From the NCBI GenBank assembly GCA_025666215.1, contig CP102593.1, positions 3,113,001-3,177,000 on the forward strand: 64,000 nucleotides of DNA, given 5' to 3'. Position numbers and translations under genes: made by a program. A model generated the notes under the pieces. It saw nothing but the letters and a program-made list of their open reading frames with translations, did no database searches and had not been told where the DNA came from. The stretch is from Xanthomonas campestris pv. phormiicola (GTDB lineage: Bacteria; Pseudomonadota; Gammaproteobacteria; Xanthomonadales; Xanthomonadaceae). This document shows, piece after piece, positions 53,943 to 63,740 of this stretch (positions are counted from its first letter, which is position 1; each line of letters starts with the position of its first letter).

Positions 53943-54825
53943 TCGCGCCGATCTCGCGGGCTGGAACGCGCTGGTCACCGGCGGCGCCGGCGGGTTGGGC
54001 CGGGCGATCGCCGCGCGGCTGATCCAGCGCGGCGTGCGCTGCCTGTTGGTGGACATCGACGCCGACGCCCTGGAGCGCGCCGTGCGCGCCCTGGGGCCGA
54101 TGGCCACGCCGCACCTGGCCGACCTGACCGATCCCGCCGCGCGGCAAGCGCTGGTGCAGCGCGTGCACACGCACTGCGGCCGGCTGGACCTGCTGGTCAA
54201 CAACGCCGGCATCGTCGGCACCACGCCGTTCGAGCAGCGCAGCCAGGATTCGATCCGCGGCGAGCTGGAACTCAACCTGATGGCGCCGCTGCTGCTCACC
54301 CACAGCCTGCTGCCGTTGCTGCACTGCGCCGGCGACGGGCGGGTGGTGAGCATCGTGTCGCTGGGCGGGATGTTCCCGCTGCCCGAATCCACCGTGTACT
54401 CGGCCAGCAAGTTCGGCCTGCGCGGCGCCATGCTGTGCCTGGGGCTGGATGGCGCGCGGCTGGGGGTGCGGTTCTCGATCGTGAATCCTTCCGCCACCGA
54501 GACGCCCATGCTGATGCGCGAGGCCATCCACGGCGGCAACAAGCTGCAATTCATGGACCCGCCGCAGACGCCCGACGCGGTGGCGCTGCAGGTGCTGCGC
54601 TGCCTGGACGCGCCATGCCTGGAACGCTTCGTGCGCAGCAGCGAATCGTGGAGCGTGCGCCTGGCCATGCTGTCGCCCAACCTGCTGGTGCGCGCGTTGC
54701 CGTGGTTCAGGCGCAGCGCCGAACGCGGGCACCAGCGCTACCAGGCCTCGCTGGTGCAGCGCGGCCTGGTACGCCAGCGCGAGGGCGAGTGGGAACTGGT
54801 GTCCGACGCCAGCCACCGCACGTGA
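53935..54825 (+). CDS. Short-chain dehydrogenase/reductase (SDR)
   Basis: A 296-residue classical SDR. It has a cofactor motif VTGGAGGLGRAIA, DLTD and NNAGIVG motifs, catalytic Ser in SIVSLGG and Tyr/Lys in VYSASKFG. Asp after strand 2 (LLVDIDADA) favours NAD(H). The start overlaps the end of the frameshifted monooxygenase gene, an arrangement seen in degradation operons where an FMO or Baeyer-Villiger-type enzyme works with an SDR. With the partner genes frameshifted, this may be the surviving member of a decaying operon. Confidence 0.88.
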   Translation: MADRADLAGWNALVTGGAGGLGRAIAARLIQRGVRCLLVDIDADALERAVRALGPMATPHLADLTDPAARQALVQRVHTHCGRLDLLVNNAGIVGTTPFEQRSQDSIRGELELNLMAPLLLTHSLLPLLHCAGDGRVVSIVSLGGMFPLPESTVYSASKFGLRGAMLCLGLDGARLGVRFSIVNPSATETPMLMREAIHGGNKLQFMDPPQTPDAVALQVLRCLDAPCLERFVRSSESWSVRLAMLSPNLLVRALPWFRRSAERGHQRYQASLVQRGLVRQREGEWELVSDASHRT

Positions 54826-54889
54826 ACGCGACCGGGCCCGGACGCGCGGCGCTTGCCGCGCACTGCGCTTGGACACGGCGGCCACGCGC

Positions 54890-55952
54890 TCAACCGCCGT
54901 TGCGAAATGCCTTCGGAGAGGTTCCCGACCAGCGCTGGAACGCCCGCCGGAAGGTCCGCGCGTCGGCATAGCCCACCGCCTGCGCCACGTCGGCAACACG
55001 CATGCCGGAGTTCTTCAGCAGGTCCTGCGCGCGTTCGTACAGCGCGGCGTCGCGCAACGCGCGGTAACCCACCGATTGCGCGCCCAGCCGGCGCCGCAGG
55101 GTGCGCTCGCTGAGGTTGGCCTGCCGTGCCAGTTCGGGCTGGCGCGGCGGCGCCTCGGCGCCGGCGCAGGCGCAGGCGCATGGCGATGGACTCGATCAGG
55201 TCGTTGCGTGCGGCGGAGCGCTGGATCAGCGTGTTGAGCTGCTGCCGCAGCAGCCCGCAGGTGATGCGGTCGTAGCCGGGCAGCCGCGTCGCCAGCCACT
55301 TCGCGTCCAGGCTCATCCTGTTCCTGCCGGTGTCGAAGCGCACCGGGCAACGGAAGAAGTGCGCATACGCCTGCGCCTGCGCCGGCTTGGCGAAGGCGAA
55401 CTCCACGCAGCGCGGCCTGATCTCGGGGCCGACCATGCAGCGGCTGACATTGAGCGCGCTGGCGAACGCTTCCTCGATCAGGTACGGCTCGATCTCCAGG
55501 TCGAACACATGCGGCATGAGCTCGATCGCGACCTCGCGTCCCTGCTGCTCGAAGCGGTGGTGCATCATCGCGCCCGCTTCGTTCTGGTGCGCAAGGCCAT
55601 AGCCGATGGCCTCGCCGAAGGTCTCGCAGGTCAGCATGGCGAGCCCCGCCAGTCCCCAGGACACCGGGGTTTGCCGCATGCCGGCCGCCAGTCCCATGGA
55701 AGCGTCGCCGAGCAAGGCCCTGGCCCGCAGGATCAGCGAGCGGACCTGGTGATAGGACAGCAGCAGGTCGCGGTCGTGCAGGTCCTGGTAGGTGAACCCG
55801 AGTCCCCTGCACAGCCGCTCCGGGGGCAGTGCGCGATCCTTGACCAGGCCCAGCATGGACCGCACCGCATTGGGAACGATGTTGGCGGTCCGATGCGATT
55901 CGGACAGGGCGAAGCGCTTCTTGGACGCAGCAGCGGGATGCGGGGATGCCAT
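54890..55952 (-). pseudogene. AraC-family regulator with a frameshift before the DNA-binding domain
   Basis: The N-terminal ~260 residues match the AraC ligand-binding type (Arabinose_bd, PF12625-like: FGEAIGYGLAHQNEAGAMMHHRF, EEAFASALNVSRCMVGPEIRP). The reading frame then changes in the G/C repeat near 55149-55167. The HTH continues in another frame as LARQANLSERTLRRRLGAQS through GYADARTFRRAFQRWSGTSPKAF to the stop at 54890. One extra base (or two missing) accounts for this. As written, no DNA-binding domain would be made. It is convergent with the SDR gene and is the likely regulator of the monooxygenase/SDR operon. Confidence 0.75.
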
Positions 55953-56174
55953 CGTTCTTTGCACCGAAGAGGACGTCATGCTGCGACCGGCCGGAACCGA
56001 ACCGCCGGTGCACGTCCTAGAGTAGCGTGCCGCCGACACGCGGCATGTCCGGCGCAGAACGCTCGTCTCGGCAGTCCATGGCCAGCGCCCAGGACCAGGC
56101 GCGGCGGCTGACCGGCACGCGGCGACCGGCGTCCGGGCAACGGCGCACGGCAGCGCCGGCCCGCCACGCGCGGG

Positions 56175-56642
56175 TCATTCGCATTCGAAGGCCGCGTCCA
56201 CGATCACGCGCTTGACGCTGTCGTTGCGTGCGGTGGCCGTGCAGGATCTCGCCGCGTCGCTGATGCGCTTGTAGATCTGCACCTTGCCGGCGGCGCCGTA
56301 CTCGCAGACCGCGTAGGTTCCGTGCGGATCCGGGCGCTCGAATCTCCAGACGGACCGCGCGATCCCGGAGGCCGGCTCCTCGCTGTCGCTGTCCGGCACC
56401 AGCGAGGCCAGCTCGCGCGGATGTCCCGAGAACACGCCCATGGAGAAGAACGGCAGCGGCTGCCCGGCCTCGAAGGCCATCCCGGCGCCCTCCGGCAGAT
56501 CCGGACTCTGCAGCACGGCGCCGGAGACGCGCAGCGTCTGCGGACACCGCAACGTCTCCTTGGCCAAGGCCGGCATGCCGAAAGACAGACAGGCCAGCAA
56601 GAACCACCACCGCGCAGCAGCCGAAACGCGCTTCGGAAACAT
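56175..56642 (-). CDS. Secreted STY0301-family protein
   Basis: A 155-residue protein with a signal peptide (RWWFLLACLSFGMPALA). The mature part begins KETLRCPQTLRV. It has the WRFERPDPHGTYAVCEYG pattern and a late Cys (SCTATA), matching the small periplasmic STY0301 group, whose function is unknown. ATG 56642 is used because the signal peptide begins there. It stands alone between the AraC gene and the efflux lipoprotein gene. Confidence 0.65.
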   Translation of the reverse strand: MFPKRVSAAARWWFLLACLSFGMPALAKETLRCPQTLRVSGAVLQSPDLPEGAGMAFEAGQPLPFFSMGVFSGHPRELASLVPDSDSEEPASGIARSVWRFERPDPHGTYAVCEYGAAGKVQIYKRISDAARSCTATARNDSVKRVIVDAAFECE

Positions 56643-56779
56643 GCGGACCCTCGATGCAATGGCTCGGCGGGCAGGAACAGAACGTGGCGACAGGCCCCCG
56701 AGCGGATACGACCGCGACAGGATACCGGTCTCGCACTTCGCCAGGCCGACGCACGCCGCGTTGCCTGCTCGCATCTGGA

Positions 56780-58243
56780 TCAGCGCGTCGCCATCGCTGC
56801 GGGCGCCACCGGTTCCCAGCCACCGCCCAGCGCCTTGAACGCAGCCACGGCCGCGCGCGCCGATTCGGTCTGCGCCTGCGCCCTCGCATCGGACGCCTGC
56901 AGGAGAGAATCGTCGGCCTGCAGCACGTCGATCAGGCTGGCGGCGCCACGTTGATACGCCACGAACGAGGACGCCCTGGCGCGGGACAGCGCGGCCTCCC
57001 CCTGCGTCAAGCTGGCGGCCTGCTGCCTACGGTTGAGCAGTGCCGAGAAGGCGGTTTCGACGTCCTCGGTCGCACGCAGCACGGCCTGGCGGTAGGCCGC
57101 CAATGCCTCGGCATCCTGGCCCTTCGCGAGCCCGATCTGCGCGTTGATGCGGCCGAAGTCGAAAAGACGCCAGCGCAATCCCAGAATGCCTGCCGATTGG
57201 CTCGCGCCACTGGTGAAAAGGTTGCCGCTGGAGACCGCCGTGGCGCTTCCCAGCATCCCGCTCAGGGAGAACTTGGGGTAGTACTCGGCGATCGCCTCGC
57301 CGATCCTGGCGTTGGTCGCCGCGAGCCGCCGTTCCGCAACGATGAGGTCGGGGCGTCGCTGCAACAGCTCGGCCGGGGAGCCCATCGCCGCGATCCGCGG
57401 CGTCGCCGGAATCGGTGCGACGGCTTCGAGGTCGGCCCGATGCGTCCCCGGCGGGACGCCCAGCACCACGTCGAGCGCGTTCATGGCGGCGTCCAGGCCC
57501 ATCTGCAGCACCGGAACGGTCGCCTGCACCCGTGCCAGCGCCCCTTCGGTCTGCCGCAGCTGATACTCGGCGGCCAGGCCCTTGCCGTACAGCAGCTGGA
57601 CTTTCGCCAGCAGGTCCTGCTGGGTCTTGACCTGCCGCTGGGCGATATCCAGGCGGGCCTGCAACCCGCGGATGGCGATGTAGATGTCCGCCGTCTGTGC
57701 GGCCACGGCCAACCGCGTCGCCATGGCGCCGGCTTGCGAGGCCTGGTAGTCGGCCAGCGCGGCCTGCCGGCCACGCCGCAGTCCGCCGAACACATCCACT
57801 TCCCAGCCCGCCTCGAGGTCGGCCTCGTAGGCATTCCCCCAGCGATCGTATCCGGGCGTGCTGGCGAGCACCTGGCCCAGCGGGGTCTCCAGCGACTGGC
57901 GAGCGCGGGCGGCCGAAGCGCTGACCGCTCCCGACGGGAGCAGGGCCGCGTTGGCCGCACCGAGCCCGGCGCGTGCCTGGGCGACGCGGGCGCCCGCCTG
58001 CGCCAGGTCCAGGTTCTGCGCCAGCGCCAACGACACCAGGCGCGTCAGCAGCGGATCGTCGAAGCCTTGCCACCATGCCGCCAGTTCGGCCGCTGGCGGG
58101 CTCTCGCCTTGCCCAGGCTGCGCGTGCCCGATGTAGTGGCTGGGGAGCGGCGCGTCGGGCCGGCGGTAGTGGGGGCCGACCGCGCAGCCGGCCATCACGC
58201 TGGCGCAAAGCAGCGAAAGAACAAGAGAGCGACGGGGCAGCAT
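56780..58243 (-). CDS. RND efflux system outer-membrane lipoprotein (OprM/NodT family)
   Basis: A 487-residue TolC-type channel with a lipobox MAGC (Cys20), CAVGPHYRRPDAPLP start, duplicated coiled-coil OEP domains and the ELLQRRPDLIVAERRLAATNARIGEAIAEYYP family motif. It is divergent from the tetR gene and separated by one copy of the 24-bp operator. It probably completes the RND pump encoded on the other side of tetR. AGGA is seven bases before the ATG. Confidence 0.9.
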   Translation of the reverse strand: MLPRRSLVLSLLCASVMAGCAVGPHYRRPDAPLPSHYIGHAQPGQGESPPAAELAAWWQGFDDPLLTRLVSLALAQNLDLAQAGARVAQARAGLGAANAALLPSGAVSASAARARQSLETPLGQVLASTPGYDRWGNAYEADLEAGWEVDVFGGLRRGRQAALADYQASQAGAMATRLAVAAQTADIYIAIRGLQARLDIAQRQVKTQQDLLAKVQLLYGKGLAAEYQLRQTEGALARVQATVPVLQMGLDAAMNALDVVLGVPPGTHRADLEAVAPIPATPRIAAMGSPAELLQRRPDLIVAERRLAATNARIGEAIAEYYPKFSLSGMLGSATAVSSGNLFTSGASQSAGILGLRWRLFDFGRINAQIGLAKGQDAEALAAYRQAVLRATEDVETAFSALLNRRQQAASLTQGEAALSRARASSFVAYQRGAASLIDVLQADDSLLQASDARAQAQTESARAAVAAFKALGGGWEPVAPAAMATR

Positions 58244-58267
58244 GATGATCCTGGAAGGCCATTCGAT

Positions 58268-58291
58268 GTGACCATAGTACAAAATGGTCAC
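58268..58291. promoter_or_regulatory. TetR operator, copy 1
   Basis: Half-sites GTGACCAT and ATGGTCAC are separated by eight bases (AGTACAAA), a perfect inverted repeat. It lies between the divergent outer-membrane lipoprotein gene and tetR, where it can control both. Confidence 0.8.
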
Positions 58292-58329
58292 TCGTTGTCA
58301 ATCCACACCCTGCGCGCTAAGCTGCGGCG

Positions 58330-58947
58330 ATGACCAAGACACCTTCTCCCGCGCCCCAGCTCAGGGGGCCTTCGGATCATGATGTGCGAGACCAGATCGT
58401 CGAGGCGGCGACCGAATACTTCGGCCTCTACGGTTACGAGAAGACGACCGTCTCCGACCTGGCGAAAGCGATCGGTTTTTCCAAGGCGTACATCTACAAG
58501 TTCTTCGACTCCAAGCAGGCGATCGGCGAGGTCATCTGCTCCAATCGGCTCAGCGCGATCATGGCCGCCGTCGACCAGGCGGTCGTCGGCGTCGCTTCCG
58601 CGCCCGAGCGCCTGCGGCGCGTGTTCAAGGCATTGGTGGAGGCTGGCAGCGAGCTGTTTTTCGACGACCGCAAGCTCTACGACATCGCCAGAACCTCGGC
58701 CGCCGAATCCTGGCCCTCCGCGCGCGCCTACGAAGAGCACATCAAGGCACTCGTCCTGCAGATCGTGCGCGACGGCCGCGAAGCCGGTGAATTCGAGCGC
58801 AAGACCCCGCTGGACGAGACCGCCAGCGCCATCTACCTGGTCATGCGCCCGTTCATCAATCCGCTGTTGCTGCAGCACAACCTGGACAACGCCGCCGAGG
58901 CGACGACCCAGTTGTCCAACCTGATCTTGCGCAGCCTGTCGCCGTGA
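58330..58947 (+). CDS. TetR-family repressor of the RND efflux genes
   Basis: A 205-residue regulator. The TetR HTH spans about residues 20-65 (IVEAATEYFGLYGYEKTTVSDLAKAIGFSKAYIYKFFDSKQAIGE). The ligand domain has the C-terminal pattern of efflux-associated repressors (SAIYLVMRPFINPLLLQHNLD). Identical-type operators on both sides indicate that it represses the outer-membrane gene, itself and the downstream adaptor-pump operon. The inducing ligand is unknown. Confidence 0.9.
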   Translation: MTKTPSPAPQLRGPSDHDVRDQIVEAATEYFGLYGYEKTTVSDLAKAIGFSKAYIYKFFDSKQAIGEVICSNRLSAIMAAVDQAVVGVASAPERLRRVFKALVEAGSELFFDDRKLYDIARTSAAESWPSARAYEEHIKALVLQIVRDGREAGEFERKTPLDETASAIYLVMRPFINPLLLQHNLDNAAEATTQLSNLILRSLSP

Positions 58948-58956
58948 ACTTTGTAT

Positions 58957-58980
58957 GTGACTATTGACTAAATTGGTCAC
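58957..58980. promoter_or_regulatory. TetR operator, copy 2
   Basis: GTGACTAT and TTGGTCAC half-sites with an eight-base spacer have the same length and outer bases as copy 1 (GTGAC...GGTCAC). It lies 42 bases upstream of the adaptor gene, downstream of tetR. Confidence 0.78.
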
Positions 58981-59021
58981 AAGAATAGAATGGGCGCCCT
59001 ATCCCGTCAGGAAGGGTTCCC

Positions 59022-60128
59022 ATGCTTCGGCGCCAGCTCGTCCCCTATGCCCTTTGCCTCTTGCCGCTTTCCCTGGCGGCATGCGGCGACACACACACCT
59101 CCGACCCGCGCACGGAGGCGCCACGGGTCAGGATCGGCGCCGTCCAGGGCGGCGCCGCCGCGCCGCGCTCGTTCACCGGGGTCGTCGCCGCCCGGGTCCA
59201 GAGCGATCTGGCGTTTCGCGTGCCGGGCAAGGTGCTGGAGCGCCTCGTCGATACCGGGCAGAGCGTCAGGCGCGGCCAAGCGCTCATGCGCATGGACCCG
59301 ATCGACCTGGGCCTGCAGGCGCGGGCGCAGCAGGAAACCGTAGCCGCCGCCCGCGCGCGCGCCGCGCAGACCGCCGACGATGAGGCGCGCTACCGCGGCC
59401 TGGTCGCCGAAGGGGCGGTTTCTGCGTCCGCCTACGATCAGATCAAGGCCTCGGCCGACGCGGCGCGGGCGCAACTCAAGGCGGCCGAGGCGCAAGCCGA
59501 CGTCGCCAGGAACGCATCGAGCTATGCCGTCCTGCTTGCCGACGCCGATGGCGTGGTCGTGGAGACGCTGGCCGAGCCGGGGCAAGTGGTCGGCGCCGGG
59601 CAACCGGTGGTGCGCCTGGCGCGGGCCGGCCAGCGCGAAGCCATCGTGCAACTACCCGAGACGCTGCGGCCGGCCGCGGGCTCGTCGGCCCAGGCCAGGC
59701 TGTACGGCGATCGCCAGGCCGCCATGCCGGCGACCTTGCGCCAGCTGTCCGATGCGGCCGACCGGGCCACCCGCACCTACGAGGCGAGGTACGTGCTCGA
59801 AGGCGCCTTGGCCCGGGCACCGCTGGGCGCCACCGTCACCGTCGAGATTCCACCCGACACGGATTCCACCGCTTCGCTGCAGGTGCCGATCGGCGCCGTG
59901 TTCGATCCGGGCAAGGGCCCGGGCGTGTGGACCGTCGAGGGCAAGCCGGCAAAAGCCGTCTGGCGTTCCGTCCAGGTGCTCGGCCTGAGCGACGACGTGG
60001 CGCAGGTGAAGGGCAATCTCAAGGTCGGCGACCAGGTGGTCTCGCTGGGCGCGCATCTGCTTCGCGAAGGCCAGATCGTCAGGCCGATCGGCCAGGGCCA
60101 GGCGCTGGCCGGCGGAGCGCGGCCATGA
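59022..60128 (+). CDS. RND efflux periplasmic adaptor lipoprotein
   Basis: A 368-residue membrane fusion protein. It has a lipobox LAAC (Cys21), lipoyl halves (DLAFRVPGKVLERLVDTGQSVRRGQ and DGVVVETLAEPGQVVGAGQPV) and a helical hairpin between them. Beta-barrel and membrane-proximal domains follow (VPIGAVFDPGKGPGVWTVEG). It connects the inner-membrane pump to the outer-membrane lipoprotein. The stop overlaps the pump start (ATGA). Operator copy 2 lies just upstream. Confidence 0.92.
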   Translation: MLRRQLVPYALCLLPLSLAACGDTHTSDPRTEAPRVRIGAVQGGAAAPRSFTGVVAARVQSDLAFRVPGKVLERLVDTGQSVRRGQALMRMDPIDLGLQARAQQETVAAARARAAQTADDEARYRGLVAEGAVSASAYDQIKASADAARAQLKAAEAQADVARNASSYAVLLADADGVVVETLAEPGQVVGAGQPVVRLARAGQREAIVQLPETLRPAAGSSAQARLYGDRQAAMPATLRQLSDAADRATRTYEARYVLEGALARAPLGATVTVEIPPDTDSTASLQVPIGAVFDPGKGPGVWTVEGKPAKAVWRSVQVLGLSDDVAQVKGNLKVGDQVVSLGAHLLREGQIVRPIGQGQALAGGARP

Positions 60129-63100
60129 GCGAGGGGCGTTTCAACCTGTCGGCGCTCGCAGTACGCGAGCGTTCGATCACGCTGTTCCTGATCTTCCTGA
60201 TCTCCGTGGCCGGCGTTCTGGCGTTCTTCCAGCTCGGCCGCGCGGAAGATCCTCCGTTCACGATCAAGCAGATGACGGTGGTCACCGCATGGCCGGGCGC
60301 AACCGCGCAGGAGATGCAGGACCAGGTCACCGAACCGCTGGAAAAGCGCATGCAGGAACTGCGCTGGTACGACCGCACGGAAACCTACACGCGCCCCGGC
60401 CTGGCGTTCACGATGATTTCCCTGCGCGACAGCACCCCGCCTGCGCAGGTCCAGGAAGAGTTCTATCAGGCCCGCAAGAAGCTCGGCGACGAGGCCAAGA
60501 AGCTGCCGGCCGGGGTCATCGGCCCCATGGTCAACGACGAGTATGCGGACGTGACCTTCGCGCTGTTCGCGCTCAAGGCCAAGGGCGAACCGCAGCGGCT
60601 GCTGGTGCGCGACGCCGAGGCGCTGCGCCAGCAACTGCTGCACGTGCCGGGCGTGAAGAAGGTCAACATCATCGGCGAGCAGCCCGAGCGCATCTTCGTC
60701 GCGTTCTCCCACGACCGCCTGGCCACGCTGGGCGTCGCGCCGCAGGACATCTTCGCCGCGCTCAACGGCCAGAACGTACTGACCCCCGCCGGCTCCATCG
60801 AGACCAGGGGGCCGCAGGTCTTCCTGCGCGTCGATGGCGCGTTCGACAGCCTGGAGAAGATCCGGCGCACCCCGATCGTCGCGCAGGGACGCACGCTGAA
60901 GCTGTCGGACGTGGCGACCGTGGAGCGCGGCTACGAGGACCCCGCCACCTTCCTGGTGCGCAACAACGGCGAACCGGCGCTGCTGCTGGGCGTGGTGATG
61001 CGCGACGACTGGAACGGTCTGGATCTGGGCAAGGCGCTGGAGGCGGAAGTGACCAAGGTCAACGCCGGGCTGCCGCTGGGCATGACGCTGAGCAAGGTGA
61101 CCGACCAGGCCGTCAACATCGGTTCTGCGGTCGACGAGTTCATGGTCAAGTTCTTCGTCGCCCTGCTCGTGGTGATGGTGGTGTGCTTCGTCAGCATGGG
61201 CTGGCGTGTCGGCGTCGTGGTCGCGGCGGCGGTGCCGCTGACGCTGGCGGCGGTGTTCGTGGTCATGGCCGCGAGCGGCAAGAACTTCGACCGCATCACG
61301 CTCGGTTCGCTGATCCTGGCGCTGGGCCTGCTGGTGGACGACGCCATCATCGCCATCGAAATGATGGTGGTGAAGATGGAGGAAGGCTACAGCCGCGTCG
61401 CCGCCTCGGCCTATGCGTGGAGCCATACGGCGGCGCCCATGCTGTCCGGCACGCTGGTCACCGCCATCGGCTTCATGCCCAACGGATTCGCGCGCTCCAC
61501 GGCCGGCGAGTACACCAGCAACATGTTCTGGATCGTCGGCATCGCCCTGATCGCGTCCTGGGTCGTCGCGGTGGCATTCACCCCTTACCTCGGCGTGAAA
61601 CTGCTGCCGGACATCAAGCAGGTCGAGGGCGGCCACGCGGCCATCTACGACACCCGCCACTACCACCGCTTCCGGCGGGTGCTCGGGCGCGTCATCGCGC
61701 GCAAATGGCTGGTCGCCGGCGCGGTGGTGGGACTGTTCGCGCTGTCCATCGTCGGCATGGGGCTGGTCAACAAGCAGTTCTTCCCGACCTCCGACCGGCC
61801 GGAAGTGCTGGTCGAGGTGCAGATGCCCTACGGCACCTCGATCGCGCAGACCAGCGCGGCGACGGCGAAGGTCGAAGCCTGGCTGGCCAGGCAGAAGGAG
61901 GCGCGGATCGTGACCGCGTACATCGGCCAGGGCGCGCCACGCTTCTTCCTGGCGATGGCGCCCGAACTGCCCGATCCGTCGTTCGCCAAGATCGTGGTGC
62001 TCGCGGGCGACGACAAGCAGCGCGAAGCGCTCAAGTTCAGGCTGCGCCGGGCCGTGGCCGACGGCCTGGTGCCCGAGGCGCAGGTGCGCGCCACCCAGAT
62101 CGTGTTCGGCCCGCCGTCGCCGTTTCCGGTGGCCTACCGGGTCATGGGACCCGACCCGGACACGCTGCGCAGGATCGCAGACGACGTCGCCGGCGTCATG
62201 CATGCCAGCCCGATGATGCGCACGGTCAACACGGACTGGGGGCCGCGCGTCCCCACCCTGCGCTTCACCCTCGACCAGGACCGGCTCCAGGCGGTGGGCC
62301 TGACCTCCAGCTCGGTGGCGTCGCAGCTGCAGTTCCTGCTGAGCGGCGTGCCGCTGACCGAGGTGCGCGAGGACATCCGTTCGGTGCAGGTGCTGGGCCG
62401 CGCGGCCGGCGAGATCCGCTTCGATCCCGCGAAGATCGCCGGCTTCACCCTGGTCGGCGCGGCAGGACAGCGCATTCCGCTGTCGCAGGTCGGCAGCGTC
62501 GACGTGCGCATGGAGGATCCCATCCTGCGGCGCCGCGATCGCACGCCGACCATCACGGTCCGCGGCGACATCGCCGAAGGGCTGCAGCCGCCGAACGTTT
62601 CCACCGCCGTCATGGACCAGCTGCAGCCGATCATCGACACGCTTCCTTCCGGCTACCGGATCGAACAGGCGGGTTCGATCGAAGAATCCGGCAAGGCCAC
62701 CAAGGCGATGCTGCCGCTGTTCCCGATCATGATCGCGCTCACCCTGCTCATCATCATCCTGCAGGTGCGTTCGATCGCGGCCATGGTCATGGTGTTCGCC
62801 ACCAGTCCGCTCGGCCTGATCGGTGTCGCGCCGACGCTGCTCGTCTTCCAGCAGCCCTTCGGCATCAACGCCCTGGTCGGCCTGATCGCGCTGTCGGGCA
62901 TCCTGATGCGCAATACGCTGATCCTGATCGGGCAGATCCACCACAACGAACAGGAAGGACTGAGCCCGTTCGATGCGGTCGTCGAAGCCACCGTGCAGCG
63001 GGCGCGGCCGGTGATCCTGACGGCGCTGGCCGCGATCCTGGCGTTCATCCCGCTGACCCATTCGGTGTTCTGGGGCACCCTCGCCTACACGCTGATCGGC

Positions 63101-63190
63101 GGCACCTTCGCCGGGACGATCCTGACCCTAGTGTTCCTGCCGGCCATGTATTCCATCTGGTTCCGGATCAGGCCGGAGCCGGCTCGCTGA
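60125..63190 (+). CDS. RND family efflux permease (AcrB/MdtB-like)
   Basis: A 1021-residue proton-driven inner-membrane pump with the twelve-helix, two-large-loop RND architecture. It starts at FNLSALAVRERSITLFLIFLISVAGVLAFFQLGRAEDPPF. Asp405 and Asp406 in helix 4 (LGLLVDDAIIAIE) are the proton-relay pair. The repeat half ends in MRNTLILIGQI and LFLPAMYSIWFR-like sequences. It is closer to the shorter HAE1-like multi-substrate pumps without a long C-tail. It forms one operon with the adaptor. Substrates are not deducible. Confidence 0.93.
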   Translation: MSEGRFNLSALAVRERSITLFLIFLISVAGVLAFFQLGRAEDPPFTIKQMTVVTAWPGATAQEMQDQVTEPLEKRMQELRWYDRTETYTRPGLAFTMISLRDSTPPAQVQEEFYQARKKLGDEAKKLPAGVIGPMVNDEYADVTFALFALKAKGEPQRLLVRDAEALRQQLLHVPGVKKVNIIGEQPERIFVAFSHDRLATLGVAPQDIFAALNGQNVLTPAGSIETRGPQVFLRVDGAFDSLEKIRRTPIVAQGRTLKLSDVATVERGYEDPATFLVRNNGEPALLLGVVMRDDWNGLDLGKALEAEVTKVNAGLPLGMTLSKVTDQAVNIGSAVDEFMVKFFVALLVVMVVCFVSMGWRVGVVVAAAVPLTLAAVFVVMAASGKNFDRITLGSLILALGLLVDDAIIAIEMMVVKMEEGYSRVAASAYAWSHTAAPMLSGTLVTAIGFMPNGFARSTAGEYTSNMFWIVGIALIASWVVAVAFTPYLGVKLLPDIKQVEGGHAAIYDTRHYHRFRRVLGRVIARKWLVAGAVVGLFALSIVGMGLVNKQFFPTSDRPEVLVEVQMPYGTSIAQTSAATAKVEAWLARQKEARIVTAYIGQGAPRFFLAMAPELPDPSFAKIVVLAGDDKQREALKFRLRRAVADGLVPEAQVRATQIVFGPPSPFPVAYRVMGPDPDTLRRIADDVAGVMHASPMMRTVNTDWGPRVPTLRFTLDQDRLQAVGLTSSSVASQLQFLLSGVPLTEVREDIRSVQVLGRAAGEIRFDPAKIAGFTLVGAAGQRIPLSQVGSVDVRMEDPILRRRDRTPTITVRGDIAEGLQPPNVSTAVMDQLQPIIDTLPSGYRIEQAGSIEESGKATKAMLPLFPIMIALTLLIIILQVRSIAAMVMVFATSPLGLIGVAPTLLVFQQPFGINALVGLIALSGILMRNTLILIGQIHHNEQEGLSPFDAVVEATVQRARPVILTALAAILAFIPLTHSVFWGTLAYTLIGGTFAGTILTLVFLPAMYSIWFRIRPEPAR

Positions 63191-63624
63191 GCGGCGGCCT
63201 GCCGATCTCCCGACAAGCAACTGCCACGTCCACCTGCAACGTTGTCCCGGTGACCGGCATGTCGTGCGGCACCGGCCGCGCCGCCGCGGCGAGCTTCGCC
63301 GCGCGCGGCGGCCGCGTCTTCGGCAGCGCACGCCGCGTGTCGGCGCGCAACCGAGACCGGATGTATGTGCACATCGTCGAAAGGCGGCGGCGCCCGTCAA
63401 TGCCATCGAACTCTCCTTCGCAATGAGGAGAGAAGGAGCGACGTCGATGGGAGCGGCACGGCTAGAACCGGCCAACCCGGCACCCGGATTCCAGTACGAA
63501 TCGATGTACCGAAAAATGCGTGTGTGGGGGTGGCTTTCAGCGAACCTCGCTGGATGCTCCACAGGCACAGACCACTGTGGGATCAGGAAGCGAAGACTTC
63601 ATGGGAAGTCCGAAAATCAAGCGT
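63191..63624. other. Gene-free spacer between the RND operon and tRNA-Gly
   Basis: Short open frames exist but none has convincing coding character. A 10-bp palindrome ATGTGCACAT is near 63364. No terminator with a T-run was seen directly behind the pump gene. Confidence 0.4.
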
Positions 63625-63700
<76 letters not shown>

Positions 63701-63712
63701 TTGAGGCCGCGA

Positions 63713-63740
63713 ATTCTACCGGGAACCGGCAGGCTGTCAA
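63713..63740 (-). promoter_or_regulatory. Promoter of the second tRNA-Gly
   Basis: On the minus strand, TTGACA (63735-63740) is followed after 16 bases by TAGAAT (63713-63718), with the tRNA starting 12 bases further on. This is an almost ideal sigma-70 promoter. It overlaps the last codons of pgsA, so the tRNA has its own start of transcription. Confidence 0.8.

Noticed and set aside
59777..63061. Minus-strand open frame of 1094 codons opposite the RND operon
   Set aside because: Translation is a His/Asp/Arg-rich mirror of the RND pump and adaptor genes, which have full family motifs on the plus strand.
63168..63374. Minus-strand 68-codon open frame behind the RND pump gene
   Set aside because: It overlaps the pump stop, lacks a ribosome-binding site and its sequence shows no recognisable fold.
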